A stretch of DNA of 64,000 bases from Marinobacter halotolerans (GCF_008795985.1 NZ_VMHP01000002.1:1240001-1304000); one strand, 5' to 3'. Positions 25,939-37,978 are shown, counted from the stretch's first letter. Notes: generated by a model not told the origin, from the letters alone. Numbers and translations: made by a program.

Positions 25939-28569
25939 TTACCCAAGATTCTTCTGAACCCACTCGGGTATGCCGGCCAATGCATCCGCCAGCCTTGAAG
26001 GATCATTGCCACCACCCTGTGCCATATCCGGACGACCGCCACCCTTGCCATCAACCTGTGACGCCAGGTGCTTCATCACATCGCCGGCCTTGATTTTGCC
26101 CGTGGCTGACTTGGTAACACCGGCAACCATGGTAACTTTGCCATCTTCCACGCTTGCCAGAACCACCACGCCCTCACCGAGCTTGTTCTTGAGCTGGTCG
26201 GCGGTCTCCATCAGCGCCTTACGATCCGCGCCTTCCATTTGCGCCGCGACCACTTTCAGACCACCTACTTCCACCGCGGATTCAGCAAGATCCGAACCGG
26301 CAGAGCTGGCCAGTTTCGCCTTCAGGGCTTCCACGTCTTTCTCAAGCTGACGATTGCGGTCGAGGGTCTGCTGAACTTTTTCAATCAACGACTCCCGGCT
26401 GCCCCGTACCAGTTTCGCAGCTTCCCGAAGTGTTCGGTCGGTTTCGTCGACCCATTGCAGCGCTCCGAAACCGGTAACGGCTTCGATACGGCGTACACCG
26501 GATGAAATGCCGCTTTCGGAGGTAATCCGGAACAGCCCGATATCCCCGGTACGGCTGACATGAGTACCACCACAAAGCTCTACGGAATACGCGTCCGTAC
26601 CCATGCTCAGCACTCTTACCACATCACCATATTTTTCACCGAAAAGGGCCATGGCGCCTTTTTGCTGAGCCTGCTCCATATCCGTGATCTCGGTCTGCAC
26701 CGGCGTATTGTCGAGGATCTGCTCATTCACCTGGCGCTCTATTTCCCGCAGCTCTTCCGGCGTGACCGGCTCAAAGTGAGAGAAGTCGAAACGGAGCTTG
26801 TCCGGATCCACCAATGAGCCTTTCTGGCTCACATGCTCGCCCAGCACCTTCCTCAGTGCAGCATGAAGCAGGTGGGTCGCGGAGTGATTTTTCTTGGTTC
26901 GCTCACGGCGGTCATGATCAATGCGGGCGTCGACTTCCAGACCAGGAAACAACTCACCCTCGATCAGCGTACCGATGTGAAGGTGGTTATCACCCTCTTT
27001 GCGGGTATCATTCACCTGGAAGCGTCCGCCGCTCCAGGTCAGCAGGCCGGTATCGCCGACCTGCCCGCCAGACTCTGCGTAAAAAGGCGTGCGCTCGAGC
27101 ACAACCACCGCTTCGTCACCCGCTTCGGCTGTCTTTTCGGCGCCATCTACTACCACAGCCTTGATGGTCTCGTGGCCGTCGATGTGCTCGTAACCGGTGA
27201 ACTCGGTTTTGCCCTCGAATTTCAGCCCCGCTGCGTTGTAATCAATACCGAACTTGCTGGCGGCGCGAGCCATCTCACGCTGGCGCTCCATGGCCTTTTC
27301 GTAGCCCACATAATCCAGGGTCAGGCCACGCTCACGGGCAATGTCATTGGTCAGGTCTACCGGAAAGCCATAGGTGTCATAAAGCGTGAAAATGGTCTCG
27401 CCGGGAATTTCCGTGCCTTTGAGCTGGGCGATATCCTGCTCCAGCAACCGCAGACCGTTATCCAGGGTTTTGGCGAACTGCTCTTCTTCCTGCAGAAGAA
27501 TCTTTTCAATCTGCTTCTGACTGCTGACCAGCTGGGGATAGGCCTCGCCCATCAGCTCCACCAGCGCCGCGGTCAGGCGATAGAAGAAAGGCTGGGTCGC
27601 ACCCAGCTTATTACCGTGACGGGCCGCACGACGAATGATCCGGCGCAACACGAAGCCCCGCCCCTCATTGGAAGGCATCACCCCATCGGCTATCAGGAAG
27701 GCGCAGGAACGGATGTGGTCCGCCACGACGCGCAGGGACGCCTCGGTAGTGTCGACGCCGCCCAAGATGCCGGACGCCGCTTTCAATAGGTCCTGCATCA
27801 GATCGATTTCATAGTTACTGTGTACGCCCTGCAACACCGCGGTTATGCGCTCAAGACCCATGCCAGTGTCTACGGACGGTTTGGGTAGCGGCAGCATTTC
27901 CCCGTCGGACTGACGGTTGTACTGCATGAAAACCACGTTCCAGATCTCTATGTAGCGGTCGCCGTCCTCTTCAGGGCTACCAGGTGGGCCACCGGCGACT
28001 TCAGGTCCGTGATCGTAGAAGATTTCGGTACAGGGTCCGCAGGGGCCGGTATCGCCCATCTGCCAGAAGTTGTCGGAGGCATAAGGCGCGCCCTTGTTGT
28101 CGCCAATGCGAACGATACGATCGGCCGGAACACCGATTTCCCGGTTCCAGATATCAAAGGCTTCGTCATCCGAGGCGTAAACCGTGACCCAGAGCTTTTC
28201 TTGAGGAAGGCCGAGGCAGTCCTTGCCGGTCAGAAACGTCCAGGCGTAATTAATCGCATCGCGTTTGAAGTAATCACCAAAACTGAAGTTGCCCAGCATC
28301 TCGAAGAAGGTATGGTGCCTGGCCGTGTAACCGACGTTTTCCAGGTCGTTGTGCTTGCCGCCAGCGCGGACACACTTCTGCGATGTGGTTGCACGGGTAT
28401 AATCCCGCTCTTCACGGCCCAGGAACACGTCCTTGAACTGGTTCATGCCGGCATTCGTAAACAGCAGGGTGGGATCGTCTGCCGGCACAAGCGAACTGCT
28501 TGGAACGATGGTGTGGCCCTGTTTTTTGAAGTAATCCAGAAACGCCTGTCGCAGCTCTGCGGTTTTCAT
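25939..28569 (-). CDS. alaS: Alanyl-tRNA synthetase
   Basis: Charges tRNA-Ala and edits Ser/Gly mischarges. 876 residues, the normal bacterial length. Class II catalytic core at the N-terminus ([38 protein letters not shown]), an editing domain with zinc ligands [12 protein letters not shown] (about 565-575) and [13 protein letters not shown] (about 667), a coiled coil (about 725-765) and the C-Ala domain ending [12 protein letters not shown]...WVQKNLG. Divergent from the RDD gene, with 97 bp between starts. Confidence 0.98.
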   Translation of the reverse strand: MKTAELRQAFLDYFKKQGHTIVPSSSLVPADDPTLLFTNAGMNQFKDVFLGREERDYTRATTSQKCVRAGGKHNDLENVGYTARHHTFFEMLGNFSFGDYFKRDAINYAWTFLTGKDCLGLPQEKLWVTVYASDDEAFDIWNREIGVPADRIVRIGDNKGAPYASDNFWQMGDTGPCGPCTEIFYDHGPEVAGGPPGSPEEDGDRYIEIWNVVFMQYNRQSDGEMLPLPKPSVDTGMGLERITAVLQGVHSNYEIDLMQDLLKAASGILGGVDTTEASLRVVADHIRSCAFLIADGVMPSNEGRGFVLRRIIRRAARHGNKLGATQPFFYRLTAALVELMGEAYPQLVSSQKQIEKILLQEEEQFAKTLDNGLRLLEQDIAQLKGTEIPGETIFTLYDTYGFPVDLTNDIARERGLTLDYVGYEKAMERQREMARAASKFGIDYNAAGLKFEGKTEFTGYEHIDGHETIKAVVVDGAEKTAEAGDEAVVVLERTPFYAESGGQVGDTGLLTWSGGRFQVNDTRKEGDNHLHIGTLIEGELFPGLEVDARIDHDRRERTKKNHSATHLLHAALRKVLGEHVSQKGSLVDPDKLRFDFSHFEPVTPEELREIERQVNEQILDNTPVQTEITDMEQAQQKGAMALFGEKYGDVVRVLSMGTDAYSVELCGGTHVSRTGDIGLFRITSESGISSGVRRIEAVTGFGALQWVDETDRTLREAAKLVRGSRESLIEKVQQTLDRNRQLEKDVEALKAKLASSAGSDLAESAVEVGGLKVVAAQMEGADRKALMETADQLKNKLGEGVVVLASVEDGKVTMVAGVTKSATGKIKAGDVMKHLASQVDGKGGGRPDMAQGGGNDPSRLADALAGIPEWVQKNLG

Positions 28570-28666
28570 AGCCCTTTGATACCTTTGTGTATTACATGCG
28601 CTTGCAAATCCGCTACTCTAGCACACGCCGTGACCAGGAAAAACGCGAAACATCACAGGAGAACCC

Positions 28667-29206
28667 ATGCCCCGACGCTTTCATTCCGATGACGAACTGC
28701 TGCCGCCCGCCACCTTTTTAAAGCGTCTGATGGCGGTGGTTTATGACGGGCTGATCAGTGTTGCGGTTCTGCTCGTAACGACCTGGGCCTACACCATCGT
28801 CGCCGGTTACCTGATCGGGTGGGAGAAATACGAGCAGATGGCGGAATCCGGCACCATCAAGGCGGATCCGGTTCTGACCTTTGTGCTGTTTTTTGTTCTT
28901 TATCTGTTTTTCGGCTACTTCTGGACCAAAAACGGCCAGACGCTGGGAATGCAGGTATGGCGGATCCGCATACAAAACCTGAACGGACTGTCGGTATCCT
29001 GGACACAGGCACTGAGGCGTTACATCGCCGCCGCGGCGATTCTGTTTGTTGCCCTGCTTGGTGCCTACTTTTTGAATTCCGCAACGCTCTTCGTGACCAT
29101 TCCGGCGATCGTTGCCCTGTTCTATCCGATCAATGGCATGTCCCTGACGGACAGGGCATCGGGAAGTATCGTTGCAAGCGTCCCGAAAGAGGAAAAGAAA
29201 CCCTAA
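28667..29206 (+). CDS. RDD-family membrane protein
   Basis: 179 residues with three to four membrane helices (about 22-50, 68-90, 121-145 and 143-160). The RDD hallmark is modified: LKRLMAVVYDGLISVAV supplies the Arg and Asp of helix 1, followed by the conserved YFWTKNGQTLGMQVWRIRI segment and a short cytoplasmic tail. Family members have been linked to sodium/proton exchange or envelope functions, but this one cannot be assigned. The stop faces lptG with a 3-bp gap (convergent). Confidence 0.88.
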   Translation: MPRRFHSDDELLPPATFLKRLMAVVYDGLISVAVLLVTTWAYTIVAGYLIGWEKYEQMAESGTIKADPVLTFVLFFVLYLFFGYFWTKNGQTLGMQVWRIRIQNLNGLSVSWTQALRRYIAAAAILFVALLGAYFLNSATLFVTIPAIVALFYPINGMSLTDRASGSIVASVPKEEKKP

Positions 29207-29209
29207 CGG

Positions 29210-30271
29210 CTAGCCGGCCCGCCGCATCAGCAAGGCCCCTGCTAGCGCACTGATGGCTATGGGCAACAGAATGGCAATGGCGGGATTGAAACCGAACACC
29301 ACGCTCATGGGCCCCAGCAGGTCCTGCATGTACTTGAACAGCAGCCCCACGATCAGGCCGGTAAATACCCGAAAGCCCATGGTGACCGACCGAAGCGGAC
29401 CAAACACAAAGGATATGGCCACAATCACCATCACCGCGGTTCCCAGGGGCATCAGCACTTTTTTCCAGAATGCCAGCCAGTAATTTGCAGCGTTAAGCCC
29501 CTGTTCATCCAGATAGCTGGCATAGGTGTAGAGTCCCTGGATAGAAAGATCCTCGGCGTCCACAATCAGCACACTCAGAACCTCCGGTGACAACCCTGAT
29601 TCCCAGCGAACCGAGCCTTTTTTCTCCCTGGACGTCTCGGTCTCGCTCAGCTTTGTGGTTGTCATGTTTTGCAGTTGCCAGTGGTCGCCCAGATAGATCC
29701 CGCGCTCGGCGAAACTGGCGGACACAAGCCAGCGCTCGCCGCTGAACCTGAACAGGGATACTCCGTGAAGAACACCGTTCGGTTGAACCGCATTCAAGTG
29801 AATAAACGTGTCCCCTTCCCGGTGCCAGATACCCGATGCCGAGGCCACGTTACCGCCGGCACCCAGAGCCACCGCTTTCTGACTCTGGGCCAGACGCTCC
29901 GACGGCGGCGCCACATACTCGCCGATCACCACACCCAGCAATACAACCAGAAGCGCCGGCTTCATGGCGGACCAGACAATCCGTTTCACGGAGACACCAG
30001 CCGCGCGGATAACCGTCAGTTCGGACGAACTGGCCATCGTGCCCAGCCCCACAAGGCATCCCATGAAGGCGCCCAGCGGCAGATATTCGTAGATTCGACG
30101 CGGGAGCGTCAGCAGCACGTACAGAAGTGCTTCGAAGGTTTGATAGTCGTTTCTCGTATCTTCCAGTTCGGCAATAAAGGCGAAAATCAGATCCAGCGAC
30201 AGAACAACCAGCATCACCAGAAAAATTGCCGCACCGACGGTACTCATGACGTATCGATCTATCTTACGCAC
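29210..30271 (-). CDS. lptG: LPS export permease LptG
   Basis: Inner-membrane permease that, with LptF and the LptB ATPase, extracts lipopolysaccharide and pushes it to LptC. 353 residues: three N-terminal helices (about 13-35, 60-80, 98-118), a periplasmic beta-jellyroll (about 135-260), and three C-terminal helices ending ALAGALLMRRAG. It overlaps the end of lptF by 8 bp, the usual lptF-lptG order, and is therefore translationally coupled. Confidence 0.95.
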   Translation of the reverse strand: MRKIDRYVMSTVGAAIFLVMLVVLSLDLIFAFIAELEDTRNDYQTFEALLYVLLTLPRRIYEYLPLGAFMGCLVGLGTMASSSELTVIRAAGVSVKRIVWSAMKPALLVVLLGVVIGEYVAPPSERLAQSQKAVALGAGGNVASASGIWHREGDTFIHLNAVQPNGVLHGVSLFRFSGERWLVSASFAERGIYLGDHWQLQNMTTTKLSETETSREKKGSVRWESGLSPEVLSVLIVDAEDLSIQGLYTYASYLDEQGLNAANYWLAFWKKVLMPLGTAVMVIVAISFVFGPLRSVTMGFRVFTGLIVGLLFKYMQDLLGPMSVVFGFNPAIAILLPIAISALAGALLMRRAG

Positions 30272-31367
30272 GCTGGTGCCCCTCCCTTAGCAGGCGGCGG
30301 CGATACAACCATGCCGGCCCGAACTGAAGCCACGCACCTAGCGCAAGGAACAGCACATGGACCCACAACAATCCGATCCACTCCGGCACCTTGCCGTCCT
30401 TCAGCGCGTCCCGCGCCACAATTAACAACCCGAGGTAGGTGATGTAGACAAGCATGGCCGGTAAAAGGTGAAAGAAACGCCCCTGCCTGGGGTTTACCCG
30501 GCTAAGGCGCACCGCCAATAAGGTCACAATGGGAACGATCAGCGGCAGGGTAAAGCGCCAGTGCAACATGGCCCGATGCTCCGGATCATCAGACGCAAAC
30601 AGGGCCCGCGTGCTCATCCCCTCTTCGAGCTCTCGGCTTCGAGCATCGCCACTTCTTATCTTCAGGCCATACGCGTCGAACCCGGTGACGTCGTAATCCA
30701 GCTGTCCCGGCACACCTTCAAAGCGGGCCCCTTTTTCCAGCACCAGGAACCGGCTGCCGGTTTTCTCGTCGACAAACTGCGAGCCCGACTCCGCCGTTAT
30801 GATGGATAGCCCCTCGCCCTCGGCACCGTACTCCGCGATAAACACGCCCTGGAGTTGCCGTTTGTCGTCACTCAGAGCCTCGGTATAGGTCACCCTCCCG
30901 CCCGAGGACAGCTCCTGGAAGCGCCCGGGCGCCAGCAGCTCGAATTCGGTTGCCTGACGCTGCTCATTGAAAATCTGCTCGACTTTTTTCATACCCCAGG
31001 GCGAGACGTACAGGCTCATGGCACCCACGGTCAGCATTACCGGCAGGCTGATCAGCAGGGTTTTGCCCAACAGCTGCTTTTCGCTGACGCCGCAGGCATA
31101 CAGCACCGTCATCTCACTTTCGAGATACATGCGGCCGTAGGCCAGAAGAATGCCGATAAAGAAACCCAGGGGCAGGATCAGTTCGAGAAAACCGGGAAAG
31201 CGGTAAGCCATGATCTGAAACAGCACATCGCCAGATAGCTCGCCTGCGGCGGCACTGGCCAGATACTTGATGAAACGGCCGCTCATAAAGACCATCAGCA
31301 GGATGCCGGACACAGCCAGCATGCTGATCAGAACCTGTCGGGCAAGGTAGCGGAAGACAATGCTCAA
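30264..31367 (-). CDS. lptF: LPS export permease LptF
   Basis: Partner of LptG in the LptB2FG transporter. 367 residues beginning MSIVFRYLARQVLISMLAVSGILL; helices at about 10-32, 55-77 and 100-120, a periplasmic jellyroll (about 130-265) and three C-terminal helices. The GMKKVEQIFNEQRQ segment after helix 3 is typical of the family. Divergent from pepA across a 184-bp spacer that must hold both promoters; I could not identify convincing hexamers there. Confidence 0.95.
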   Translation of the reverse strand: MSIVFRYLARQVLISMLAVSGILLMVFMSGRFIKYLASAAAGELSGDVLFQIMAYRFPGFLELILPLGFFIGILLAYGRMYLESEMTVLYACGVSEKQLLGKTLLISLPVMLTVGAMSLYVSPWGMKKVEQIFNEQRQATEFELLAPGRFQELSSGGRVTYTEALSDDKRQLQGVFIAEYGAEGEGLSIITAESGSQFVDEKTGSRFLVLEKGARFEGVPGQLDYDVTGFDAYGLKIRSGDARSRELEEGMSTRALFASDDPEHRAMLHWRFTLPLIVPIVTLLAVRLSRVNPRQGRFFHLLPAMLVYITYLGLLIVARDALKDGKVPEWIGLLWVHVLFLALGAWLQFGPAWLYRRRLLREGHQRA

Positions 31368-31551
31368 GGCGGTCTCTCAGTGGCAGAAACGACCGGAGTC
31401 GCTGGAATTCACGATTCGCCGTATTCTATGTAACCTTGACGGTGAATGACAGGGTCCGTGGTTAACAAGCTGTCAGCGCTTGATAATTGGCGCCTAAAAC
31501 CCAATGCTATAGCCGTTCGACAACGATTAAGCCGATTAATCTGGAGAAGCC

Positions 31552-33045
31552 ATGAACTTTACGCTCAGCAGCAAACCCATTACCGACATCAAAGCCGACT
31601 GCCTGACAGTTGCCCTTCCCGAGAAAGGCACCTGGCCGGCCTCTACGGCCCGGGCGGACGAAGCGCTCGGCGGGTTGATTACCGAGCTGCAGAAAAACGG
31701 CGACGCCACCGGCAAAAACGCAACCACCACCCTGGTTCCGCTAAAAGATCAGCCTTGGAGCCGCCTGCTGATCGTCGGCACGGGCACCGACAAGGATCGC
31801 AGCCCGGCGAACTACCGCAAGGCACTGATAGCGGTTGCCACGCAAATCAAGGACGGTCCGTCGAAGCACGCTATCCTGGCGCTGTCCGATACGCCGGTTA
31901 CCGGCCCTGAAGCCTCCGGCTCGGAAGCGGCCAAGCTCAGTCTGATCGGCCGCGCCCTGGAAGACCAGCTCTATCGCTTCAGCGGTTTCAAGAGTGAGAA
32001 ACTGCCCCCCCGCAAACTGAGCAAGGTAACGGTTTCCGCCTCAGGCACTGGCAAGGCCCTGAAAGACTCGTTCAACCTGGGCCTGGCGACAGGTCGCGGC
32101 ATGAATCTGACCAAGGACCTGGGCAATACACCGCCCAACGTCTGTCACCCTACCTGGCTTGCCGAGCAGGCGGAGAAACTCTCCAAGGATCACGACGTCA
32201 TCAAGACGGAAATCCTGGATGAAAAGCAGATGAAAAAACTCGGCATGCACAGCCTGCTGTCGGTTTCCGCCGGCTCTGCCCAGCCCGCGAAGCTGATTGT
32301 CATGGAATACCGGGGCGGGAAATCCGATGAAAAGCCTTATGTCCTGGTGGGCAAGGGCATCACCTTCGATACCGGCGGCATCAGCCTGAAGCCCGGCGAA
32401 GGCATGGACGAGATGAAATACGACATGGGCGGTGCCGCCGCCGTGTTTGGTGCCATGCAGACCGTCGCCGAGACCAAACCGAAAATGAACGTGGTGGCCG
32501 TTATTGCCGCTGCCGAGAACATGCCCAGCGGCACCGCGACGCGGCCGGGAGATATTGTGACCTCAATGTCCGGGCAGACCATCGAGATTCTGAACACAGA
32601 CGCCGAAGGCCGGCTGGTGCTGTGCGACGCCCTCACCTACGTGAAAAAGTTTGATCCGGAAGTCGTTGTGGATATGGCAACACTGACCGGCGCCTGCATT
32701 ATTGCCCTGGGCAGCCACGCTACAGGCCTGTTGAGCAATAACGACGCCCTGGCCAACGATCTGCTTGCGGCCGGCGAGCGAGCTGGTGATCGAGCCTGGC
32801 GCCTGCCCCTGTGGGACGAGTACCAGAGCCAGCTGGACAGCAACTTTGCCGACATGCAGAACATCGGTGGCCGCCCGGCGGGCACCATCACCGCTGCCTG
32901 TTTCCTGTCCAGATTCGCCAAGGACTACCGCTGGGCACACCTGGACATCGCCGGCACAGCCTGGCTCTCCGGCAAGGCCAAGGGATCTACCGGTCGTCCG
33001 GTCCCCATGCTGGTCGACTACCTGATGTCCAATGTCGGAAGCTGA
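31552..33045 (+). CDS. pepA: Leucyl aminopeptidase PepA
   Basis: Cytosolic hexameric M17 peptidase that removes N-terminal Leu and other residues; in E. coli it is also a DNA-binding accessory factor in site-specific recombination and carAB control. 497 residues: an N-terminal macrodomain-like domain (1-165) and a C-terminal catalytic domain with the dizinc ligands in [14 protein letters not shown] (Lys/Asp) and [10 protein letters not shown] (Asp/Glu). GGAG precedes ATG 31552 by five bases. holC begins inside its last codons (14-bp overlap). Confidence 0.97.
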   Translation: MNFTLSSKPITDIKADCLTVALPEKGTWPASTARADEALGGLITELQKNGDATGKNATTTLVPLKDQPWSRLLIVGTGTDKDRSPANYRKALIAVATQIKDGPSKHAILALSDTPVTGPEASGSEAAKLSLIGRALEDQLYRFSGFKSEKLPPRKLSKVTVSASGTGKALKDSFNLGLATGRGMNLTKDLGNTPPNVCHPTWLAEQAEKLSKDHDVIKTEILDEKQMKKLGMHSLLSVSAGSAQPAKLIVMEYRGGKSDEKPYVLVGKGITFDTGGISLKPGEGMDEMKYDMGGAAAVFGAMQTVAETKPKMNVVAVIAAAENMPSGTATRPGDIVTSMSGQTIEILNTDAEGRLVLCDALTYVKKFDPEVVVDMATLTGACIIALGSHATGLLSNNDALANDLLAAGERAGDRAWRLPLWDEYQSQLDSNFADMQNIGGRPAGTITAACFLSRFAKDYRWAHLDIAGTAWLSGKAKGSTGRPVPMLVDYLMSNVGS

Positions 33046-33508
33046 TTCCGCAACTCAGGAGGAACGGAACCAGTCTTACTGGTTCCATATCCTTGCCCAG
33101 AACACCGCTGCCGCCCGTAACCTCCATACCGCCAAGCTTGTCGATAAAGCCTGGCAGCAGGGAGATCGGGTAGGCATCGTGTGCGATACGATGCAACACG
33201 CCCAGGAGCTGGACGACCTGTTGTGGAACTTCAGCCCTGATGCTTTTATTCCCCACCGCATTGTTCCCGACTCCGCGACGACCTGCACCGATCCCGTTGG
33301 CATTCTGCTTTGTCCGCCGGTTGCTGAGGACTGGGATACGGTGATTATTCTTTCGGACACGCTGCCCGCAGATGCCGACCGGTTTAAGCGGCTGGCTCTG
33401 GTTGCACAAAATGATGAGGCGGTGCTGGAGCAGGCGCGATCGCATTTCAAGCAATTAAGGGCGCTGGGAATTACGCCTCGGGTGCATGATCAGAGGAACC
33501 CTCGCTAG
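33032..33508 (+). CDS. holC: DNA polymerase III chi subunit
   Basis: Chi subunit of the clamp loader, bridging to SSB on lagging-strand templates. 158 residues, close to the usual 140-150. Recognisable motifs are [40 protein letters not shown] and VIILSDTLP; the N-terminal 12 residues are extra. It overlaps pepA by 14 bp, matching the pepA-holC-valS order of E. coli and Pseudomonas. Confidence 0.9.
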   Translation: MSEADSATQEERNQSYWFHILAQNTAAARNLHTAKLVDKAWQQGDRVGIVCDTMQHAQELDDLLWNFSPDAFIPHRIVPDSATTCTDPVGILLCPPVAEDWDTVIILSDTLPADADRFKRLALVAQNDEAVLEQARSHFKQLRALGITPRVHDQRNPR

Positions 33509-33511
33509 GCG

Positions 33512-33541
33512 TTCGCCGGACCACGGACGAGCATGTATAAT
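33512..33541 (+). promoter_or_regulatory. Candidate promoter of valS
   Basis: TTCGCC (33512-33517), 18-base spacer, TATAAT (33536-33541), in the gap between holC and valS. Initiation near 33548 would leave about 48 nt before ATG 33596, so the upstream GTG at 33563 could also be transcribed. Confidence 0.5.
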
Positions 33542-33595
33542 CGTGCGTCTTAAATTTCCCCTGTGAATCAACCAAACGGTCACCAGCAGAACCCC

Positions 33596-36448
33596 ATGGA
33601 AAAAACCTACCAGCCAGAAAACATTGAGCGCCAGTGGTATCAGAACTGGGAATCCAAAGGGTATTTCCGGCCCTCCGGCGAAGGCCAGTCCTACAGCATT
33701 GCCATTCCGCCGCCCAACGTCACCGGCAGCCTGCATATGGGCCATGCATTCCAGCACACGATTATGGATACGCTGACCCGTTTCAAACGCATGCAGGGCC
33801 GGAACACCCTCTGGCAAGTTGGCACCGACCATGCGGGCATCGCCACCCAGATGGTGGTGGAGCGTAAGCTCGCCGCCGAAGAAGACAAGTCCCGGCACGA
33901 CCTCGGCCGTGAGGAATTCATCAAGCGCATATGGGACTGGAAGGCCGAATCCGGCGGCACCATCACCCGCCAGATCCGTCGCCTGGGCAATTCCGTCGAC
34001 TGGGACCATGAACGGTTTACCATGGACGACGGGTTCTACAAAGCCGTCCAGGAAGTGTTTGTTCAGCTCTATGACGAAGGCCTGGTCTATCGCGGAAAGC
34101 GACTGGTCAACTGGGACCCCAAACTGCACACCGCTATTTCCGATCTGGAGGTGGAGAACAAGGAAGAAAAGGGCTTCTTCTGGCATCTGCGCTATCCATT
34201 GGCCGATGGCGAGACCACAAAAGACGGCAAGGATCACCTGATCGTTGCCACCACCCGCCCGGAAACCATGCTGGGGGACACAGCCGTTGCCGTCCATCCG
34301 GACGATGAGCGCTACCAGCACCTGGTGGGCAAATTTATCGAATTACCATTGGTCGGCCGCCGCATTCCCATCGTCGCGGATACCCACGCCGATCCCGAGA
34401 AAGGCAGCGGCTGCGTCAAAATCACCCCGGCCCATGATTTCAACGACTACGCCGTGGGCAAGCGAAACAATCTGGTAATGATCAATGTCATGACGCCGGA
34501 CGCCTGCATCCGCTCCGTAGCGGAAGTGGTCAACCCGGATGGCAGCGAAAACACTGAGGTCGATGCCAGCCTGCCACAGGCTTATTCAGGCCTTTCCCGT
34601 GAAGAAGCCCGCAAACAGATTGTTGCGGACATGGAAAATCTGGGCCTGGTTGAGGAAGTCGAGGATCACGTGTTGAGCGTGCCCCGGGGCGACCGCTCCG
34701 GCCTGATCATAGAACCCATGCTGACCGATCAATGGTTCGCCGATGCCAAGACCCTCGCCAAGCCGGCCATCGAAGCCGTCGAGGACGGCCGCATCCAGTT
34801 TGTCCCCAAGCAATACGAGAACATGTACTTTTCCTGGATGCGGGACATTCAGGACTGGTGTATTTCCCGCCAGCTCTGGTGGGGCCACCGGATCCCGGCC
34901 TGGTACGACGCTGACGGCAACATCTATGTCGGCCGCAATGAAGAAGAAGTGCGCCAGAAGCATAACCTGAGCCCGGATCTTGCCCTGGAACAGGACGAAG
35001 ATGTGCTGGACACCTGGTTCAGCTCCGCGCTCTGGACGTTTGGAACCCTGGGATGGCCGGAAATTACCGAACGCCTGAAGTCCTTCCACCCCACCGACGT
35101 GCTGGTGACCGGCTTCGACATCATCTTCTTCTGGGTCGCCCGGATGATCATGATGACCATGCACTTCATGAAAAACGAGGACGGCACGCCCCAGGTACCG
35201 TTCCATACGGTTTACGTGACCGGCCTGATCCGCGATGAACACGGCGACAAGATGTCCAAATCCAAGGGCAACGTGATCGACCCGCTGGACATGATTGACG
35301 GTATCGGCCTGGATCCCCTGCTGGAAAAACGCACCGGCAACCTGATGCAGCCAAAGCTGGCGGAGAAGATCGCCAAGCGCACCAGGAAAGAATTCCCTGA
35401 GGGGATCACCGCCCACGGCACCGACGCTCTTCGCTTTACCCTGGCATCCATGGCCACCACAGGCCGTGATATCAACTGGGACATGAAGCGCCTGGAAGGC
35501 TACCGCAACTTCTGTAACAAGCTCTGGAACGCGGCCCGCTACGTGCTGATGAACACCGAGGGAGAGGACTGCGGCGTCAACGATGAGCCGGTCAACCTCT
35601 CACTGGCCGATCGCTGGATCATCAGTGAACTGCAGCGCTGCGAACAGGACGTGATCCGTCATCTCGACCAGTATCGCTTTGACCTTGCGTCCTATGCGCT
35701 CTATGAGTTCATCTGGAACGAATACTGTGACTGGTATCTGGAGCTTTCCAAGCCGGTTCTTACCGACGACAACGCCAGCACAGAAGCCAAGCGCGGCACG
35801 CGCCGCACGCTGGTTCGCGTGCTTGAGGCGGTTCTGCGGCTTGCCCATCCCATCATGCCGTTTATCACCGAAGAGATCTGGCAACGGATCGCGCCCCTGG
35901 CAGGCAAACAGGGCGACAGCATCATGCTGCAGCCCTACCCCCAGCCAGACAGCGGCAAACAGGATGATGAAGTCACCGCCGACATTGAATGGCTCAAGGG
36001 CGTGATACTGGCGGTACGCAATACCCGGGGCGAGATGAATATCTCCCCGGCGAAACAGATCCCGGTGCTGCTGCGCAGCAAGAACCCGGACGACAAGCGC
36101 CGTATGGACGAAAATCGCCAGTTCCTGATGTCGCTGGCCAAGCTGGAAACGCTGGACTGGTTTGACCAGGGCGAGCCGCCCATGTCTACCACGCAGCTGG
36201 TTGGCGATATGGAAGTGATGGTGCCCATGGCCGGCCTGATCGACAAGGACGCAGAACTCAAGCGCCTGGACAAGGAACTGGAGCGGCTTCAGAAAGAGGT
36301 CGCCCGCCTGGAAGGCAAGCTCGGAAACGAGAAGTTCACCGCCAAAGCGCCTGCAGACGTAGTTGAGAAGGAAAAACAGAAGCTTTCCGAAGCAGCCGGC
36401 AATGTTGAACGCCTGACGGAGCAGCGGTCCGCCATCGAGGCGATGTAA
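33596..36448 (+). CDS. valS: Valyl-tRNA synthetase
   Basis: Charges tRNA-Val, with editing of Thr. 950 residues from ATG 33596, chosen because [19 protein letters not shown] aligns with the E. coli N-terminus; an in-frame GTG at 33563 would add 11 residues. HIGH motif in [14 protein letters not shown] (about 43-56), CP1 editing domain (about 200-400; [19 protein letters not shown]), KMSKS in [13 protein letters not shown] (about 555), an anticodon-binding domain and a C-terminal coiled coil (about 885-950, [20 protein letters not shown]). Confidence 0.97.
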   Translation: MEKTYQPENIERQWYQNWESKGYFRPSGEGQSYSIAIPPPNVTGSLHMGHAFQHTIMDTLTRFKRMQGRNTLWQVGTDHAGIATQMVVERKLAAEEDKSRHDLGREEFIKRIWDWKAESGGTITRQIRRLGNSVDWDHERFTMDDGFYKAVQEVFVQLYDEGLVYRGKRLVNWDPKLHTAISDLEVENKEEKGFFWHLRYPLADGETTKDGKDHLIVATTRPETMLGDTAVAVHPDDERYQHLVGKFIELPLVGRRIPIVADTHADPEKGSGCVKITPAHDFNDYAVGKRNNLVMINVMTPDACIRSVAEVVNPDGSENTEVDASLPQAYSGLSREEARKQIVADMENLGLVEEVEDHVLSVPRGDRSGLIIEPMLTDQWFADAKTLAKPAIEAVEDGRIQFVPKQYENMYFSWMRDIQDWCISRQLWWGHRIPAWYDADGNIYVGRNEEEVRQKHNLSPDLALEQDEDVLDTWFSSALWTFGTLGWPEITERLKSFHPTDVLVTGFDIIFFWVARMIMMTMHFMKNEDGTPQVPFHTVYVTGLIRDEHGDKMSKSKGNVIDPLDMIDGIGLDPLLEKRTGNLMQPKLAEKIAKRTRKEFPEGITAHGTDALRFTLASMATTGRDINWDMKRLEGYRNFCNKLWNAARYVLMNTEGEDCGVNDEPVNLSLADRWIISELQRCEQDVIRHLDQYRFDLASYALYEFIWNEYCDWYLELSKPVLTDDNASTEAKRGTRRTLVRVLEAVLRLAHPIMPFITEEIWQRIAPLAGKQGDSIMLQPYPQPDSGKQDDEVTADIEWLKGVILAVRNTRGEMNISPAKQIPVLLRSKNPDDKRRMDENRQFLMSLAKLETLDWFDQGEPPMSTTQLVGDMEVMVPMAGLIDKDAELKRLDKELERLQKEVARLEGKLGNEKFTAKAPADVVEKEKQKLSEAAGNVERLTEQRSAIEAM

Positions 36449-36451
36449 GCC

Positions 36452-37381
36452 ATGCCCGCCAGAGCCGACACCGCATTAAAGGATGGCCCCATCGCCATCC
36501 TTGGCGCCGGCTCTCTGGGCAGACTCTGGGCCGGCTATCTTCCTGCCGGCCACGCTGTTTTTTTCAGCCATCCGCCCCGGCCAGTGTCCGGCCCGATCCA
36601 TTACCGTCTGAAACACCCGGACGGCGCCGAATCCATCTGCCAGATACCGGTCATCACCCTGACCGGCGCCCGCCCTTACCTGTTGCTGGTTACCACAAAG
36701 GCGGGTGACACCGTCGATGCCCTGGAACGGGCCTTGCCCTCTCTGCCAACCCAGTTGCCTATCATACTTTTCCAGAATGGACTGGGATGCCAGCAGGCAG
36801 TGGCAGGTCGTTGGCCAGATCGCCCGGTTCTGGCCGCCAGCACCACTGAAGGCGCCAATCGGCCCGAAGAGGAATTGCTCGTACACGCCGGGCGTGGGCA
36901 GACATGGCTTGGCGCGCTGACCGATTCCGGTCGATATTGCGTCGCCGCGGCAGTAGCGCAACTGCAATCAAGCGGGCTAGCCATCGAAGCAGAGCCGGAT
37001 ATCCATCAGCGACTTTGGGACAAGCTGGTGGTCAATTCAGGCATCAACGCCTTTACGACAATTCTCGACTGCCCGAACGGAGATATCCTGGTGGACCCGT
37101 TTTTCCTGGAGCATATTGATGATCTAAGCGAGGAGATAGCTCAGGTCATGGCCACGGAAACCCGACGCCCCTTGTCAGCAGAAGAGGTCCGCAAGCGGAT
37201 CTATACGGTGGCCACCAGCACCGCAGAAAACACCTCTTCCATGCGCAGCGACCGCCAACGCGGACGATCAACGGAAATCGACGTGATCAATGGTTATATC
37301 GTAGAACGGGGAAAAGCTGCCGGCATCGCAACGCCAGTGAACCAAATGCTTGTCCGGCGGGTAAAAGATCTGACGGAATAA
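36452..37381 (+). CDS. Ketopantoate reductase-like NADP-binding protein
   Basis: 309 residues with an N-terminal Rossmann motif ILGAGSLGRLWAGYL (about 16-30), FQNGLGCQQ and a C-terminal ApbA/PanE helical domain with the catalytic lysine region RLWDKLVVNSGINAFTTIL and the substrate Ser/Asn segment SSMRSDRQRGRSTEIDVINGYIV. These features fit 2-dehydropantoate 2-reductase of coenzyme A synthesis. It starts 3 bp after the valS stop. Bacteria often encode several PanE paralogues, so the pantothenate role is likely but not certain. Confidence 0.85.
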   Translation: MPARADTALKDGPIAILGAGSLGRLWAGYLPAGHAVFFSHPPRPVSGPIHYRLKHPDGAESICQIPVITLTGARPYLLLVTTKAGDTVDALERALPSLPTQLPIILFQNGLGCQQAVAGRWPDRPVLAASTTEGANRPEEELLVHAGRGQTWLGALTDSGRYCVAAAVAQLQSSGLAIEAEPDIHQRLWDKLVVNSGINAFTTILDCPNGDILVDPFFLEHIDDLSEEIAQVMATETRRPLSAEEVRKRIYTVATSTAENTSSMRSDRQRGRSTEIDVINGYIVERGKAAGIATPVNQMLVRRVKDLTE

Positions 37382-37406
37382 ATCCAACCAATCCAGGAGT
37401 TGCATC

Positions 37407-37964
37407 ATGGGCAATCGTCTATCGAAAATTTACACACGTACAGGAGACGATGGGTCCACGGGCCTCGCCGACGGCAATCGCATCGCCAAGAACGCGCAGC
37501 GCGTTGAAGCCATGGGTACGGCGGATGAGCTGAACTGCCATATTGGCTTGTTGATAGAAACTTTGGATTCCGGCGATGCACTGATCGAGACCCTTCGCCG
37601 TATCCAGCACCACCTGTTTGACCTGGGCGGAGAGTTTGCCATTCCCGGCAGCAAGGTGATCGGTGACGATCATATCCAATGGCTCGAAAACACCCTGGAC
37701 ACCCACAACGAGAATCTGCCACCGCTGAAGAACTTCGTACTGCCCGGCGGGTCACCCGCGGCCGCCCAATGCCATATGGCTCGCGCTGTTTGCCGGCGTG
37801 CGGAACGGGTCGTGGTGGCACTCAGCCACGAGGATTCCATCAACACGGAATCCCGCCATTACCTGAACCGGCTGTCGGATCTGCTATTCGTGATCGCAAG
37901 AAACCTCGCGCGCCGGGACGGCGGCGAGGAGATCCTGTGGGAACAGAAGAAGTCAGGACTCTGA
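37407..37964 (+). CDS. PduO-type cob(I)alamin adenosyltransferase
   Basis: 185 residues making adenosylcobalamin from ATP and corrinoid. The PduO ATP-binding motif is at the N-terminus, YTRTGDDGSTGLADGNRIAK, followed by VEAMGTADELNCHIGLL; the helical-bundle signature is LPGGSPAAAQCHMARAVCRRAER, in two halves, near residues 112-134. AGGAG lies 7 bases before ATG 37407. No other B12 gene is nearby; the upstream neighbour is the PanE-like gene. Its stop faces the chemoreceptor gene with a 14-bp gap. Confidence 0.93.
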   Translation: MGNRLSKIYTRTGDDGSTGLADGNRIAKNAQRVEAMGTADELNCHIGLLIETLDSGDALIETLRRIQHHLFDLGGEFAIPGSKVIGDDHIQWLENTLDTHNENLPPLKNFVLPGGSPAAAQCHMARAVCRRAERVVVALSHEDSINTESRHYLNRLSDLLFVIARNLARRDGGEEILWEQKKSGL

Positions 37965-37978
37965 TCGTCCTGGGGTCA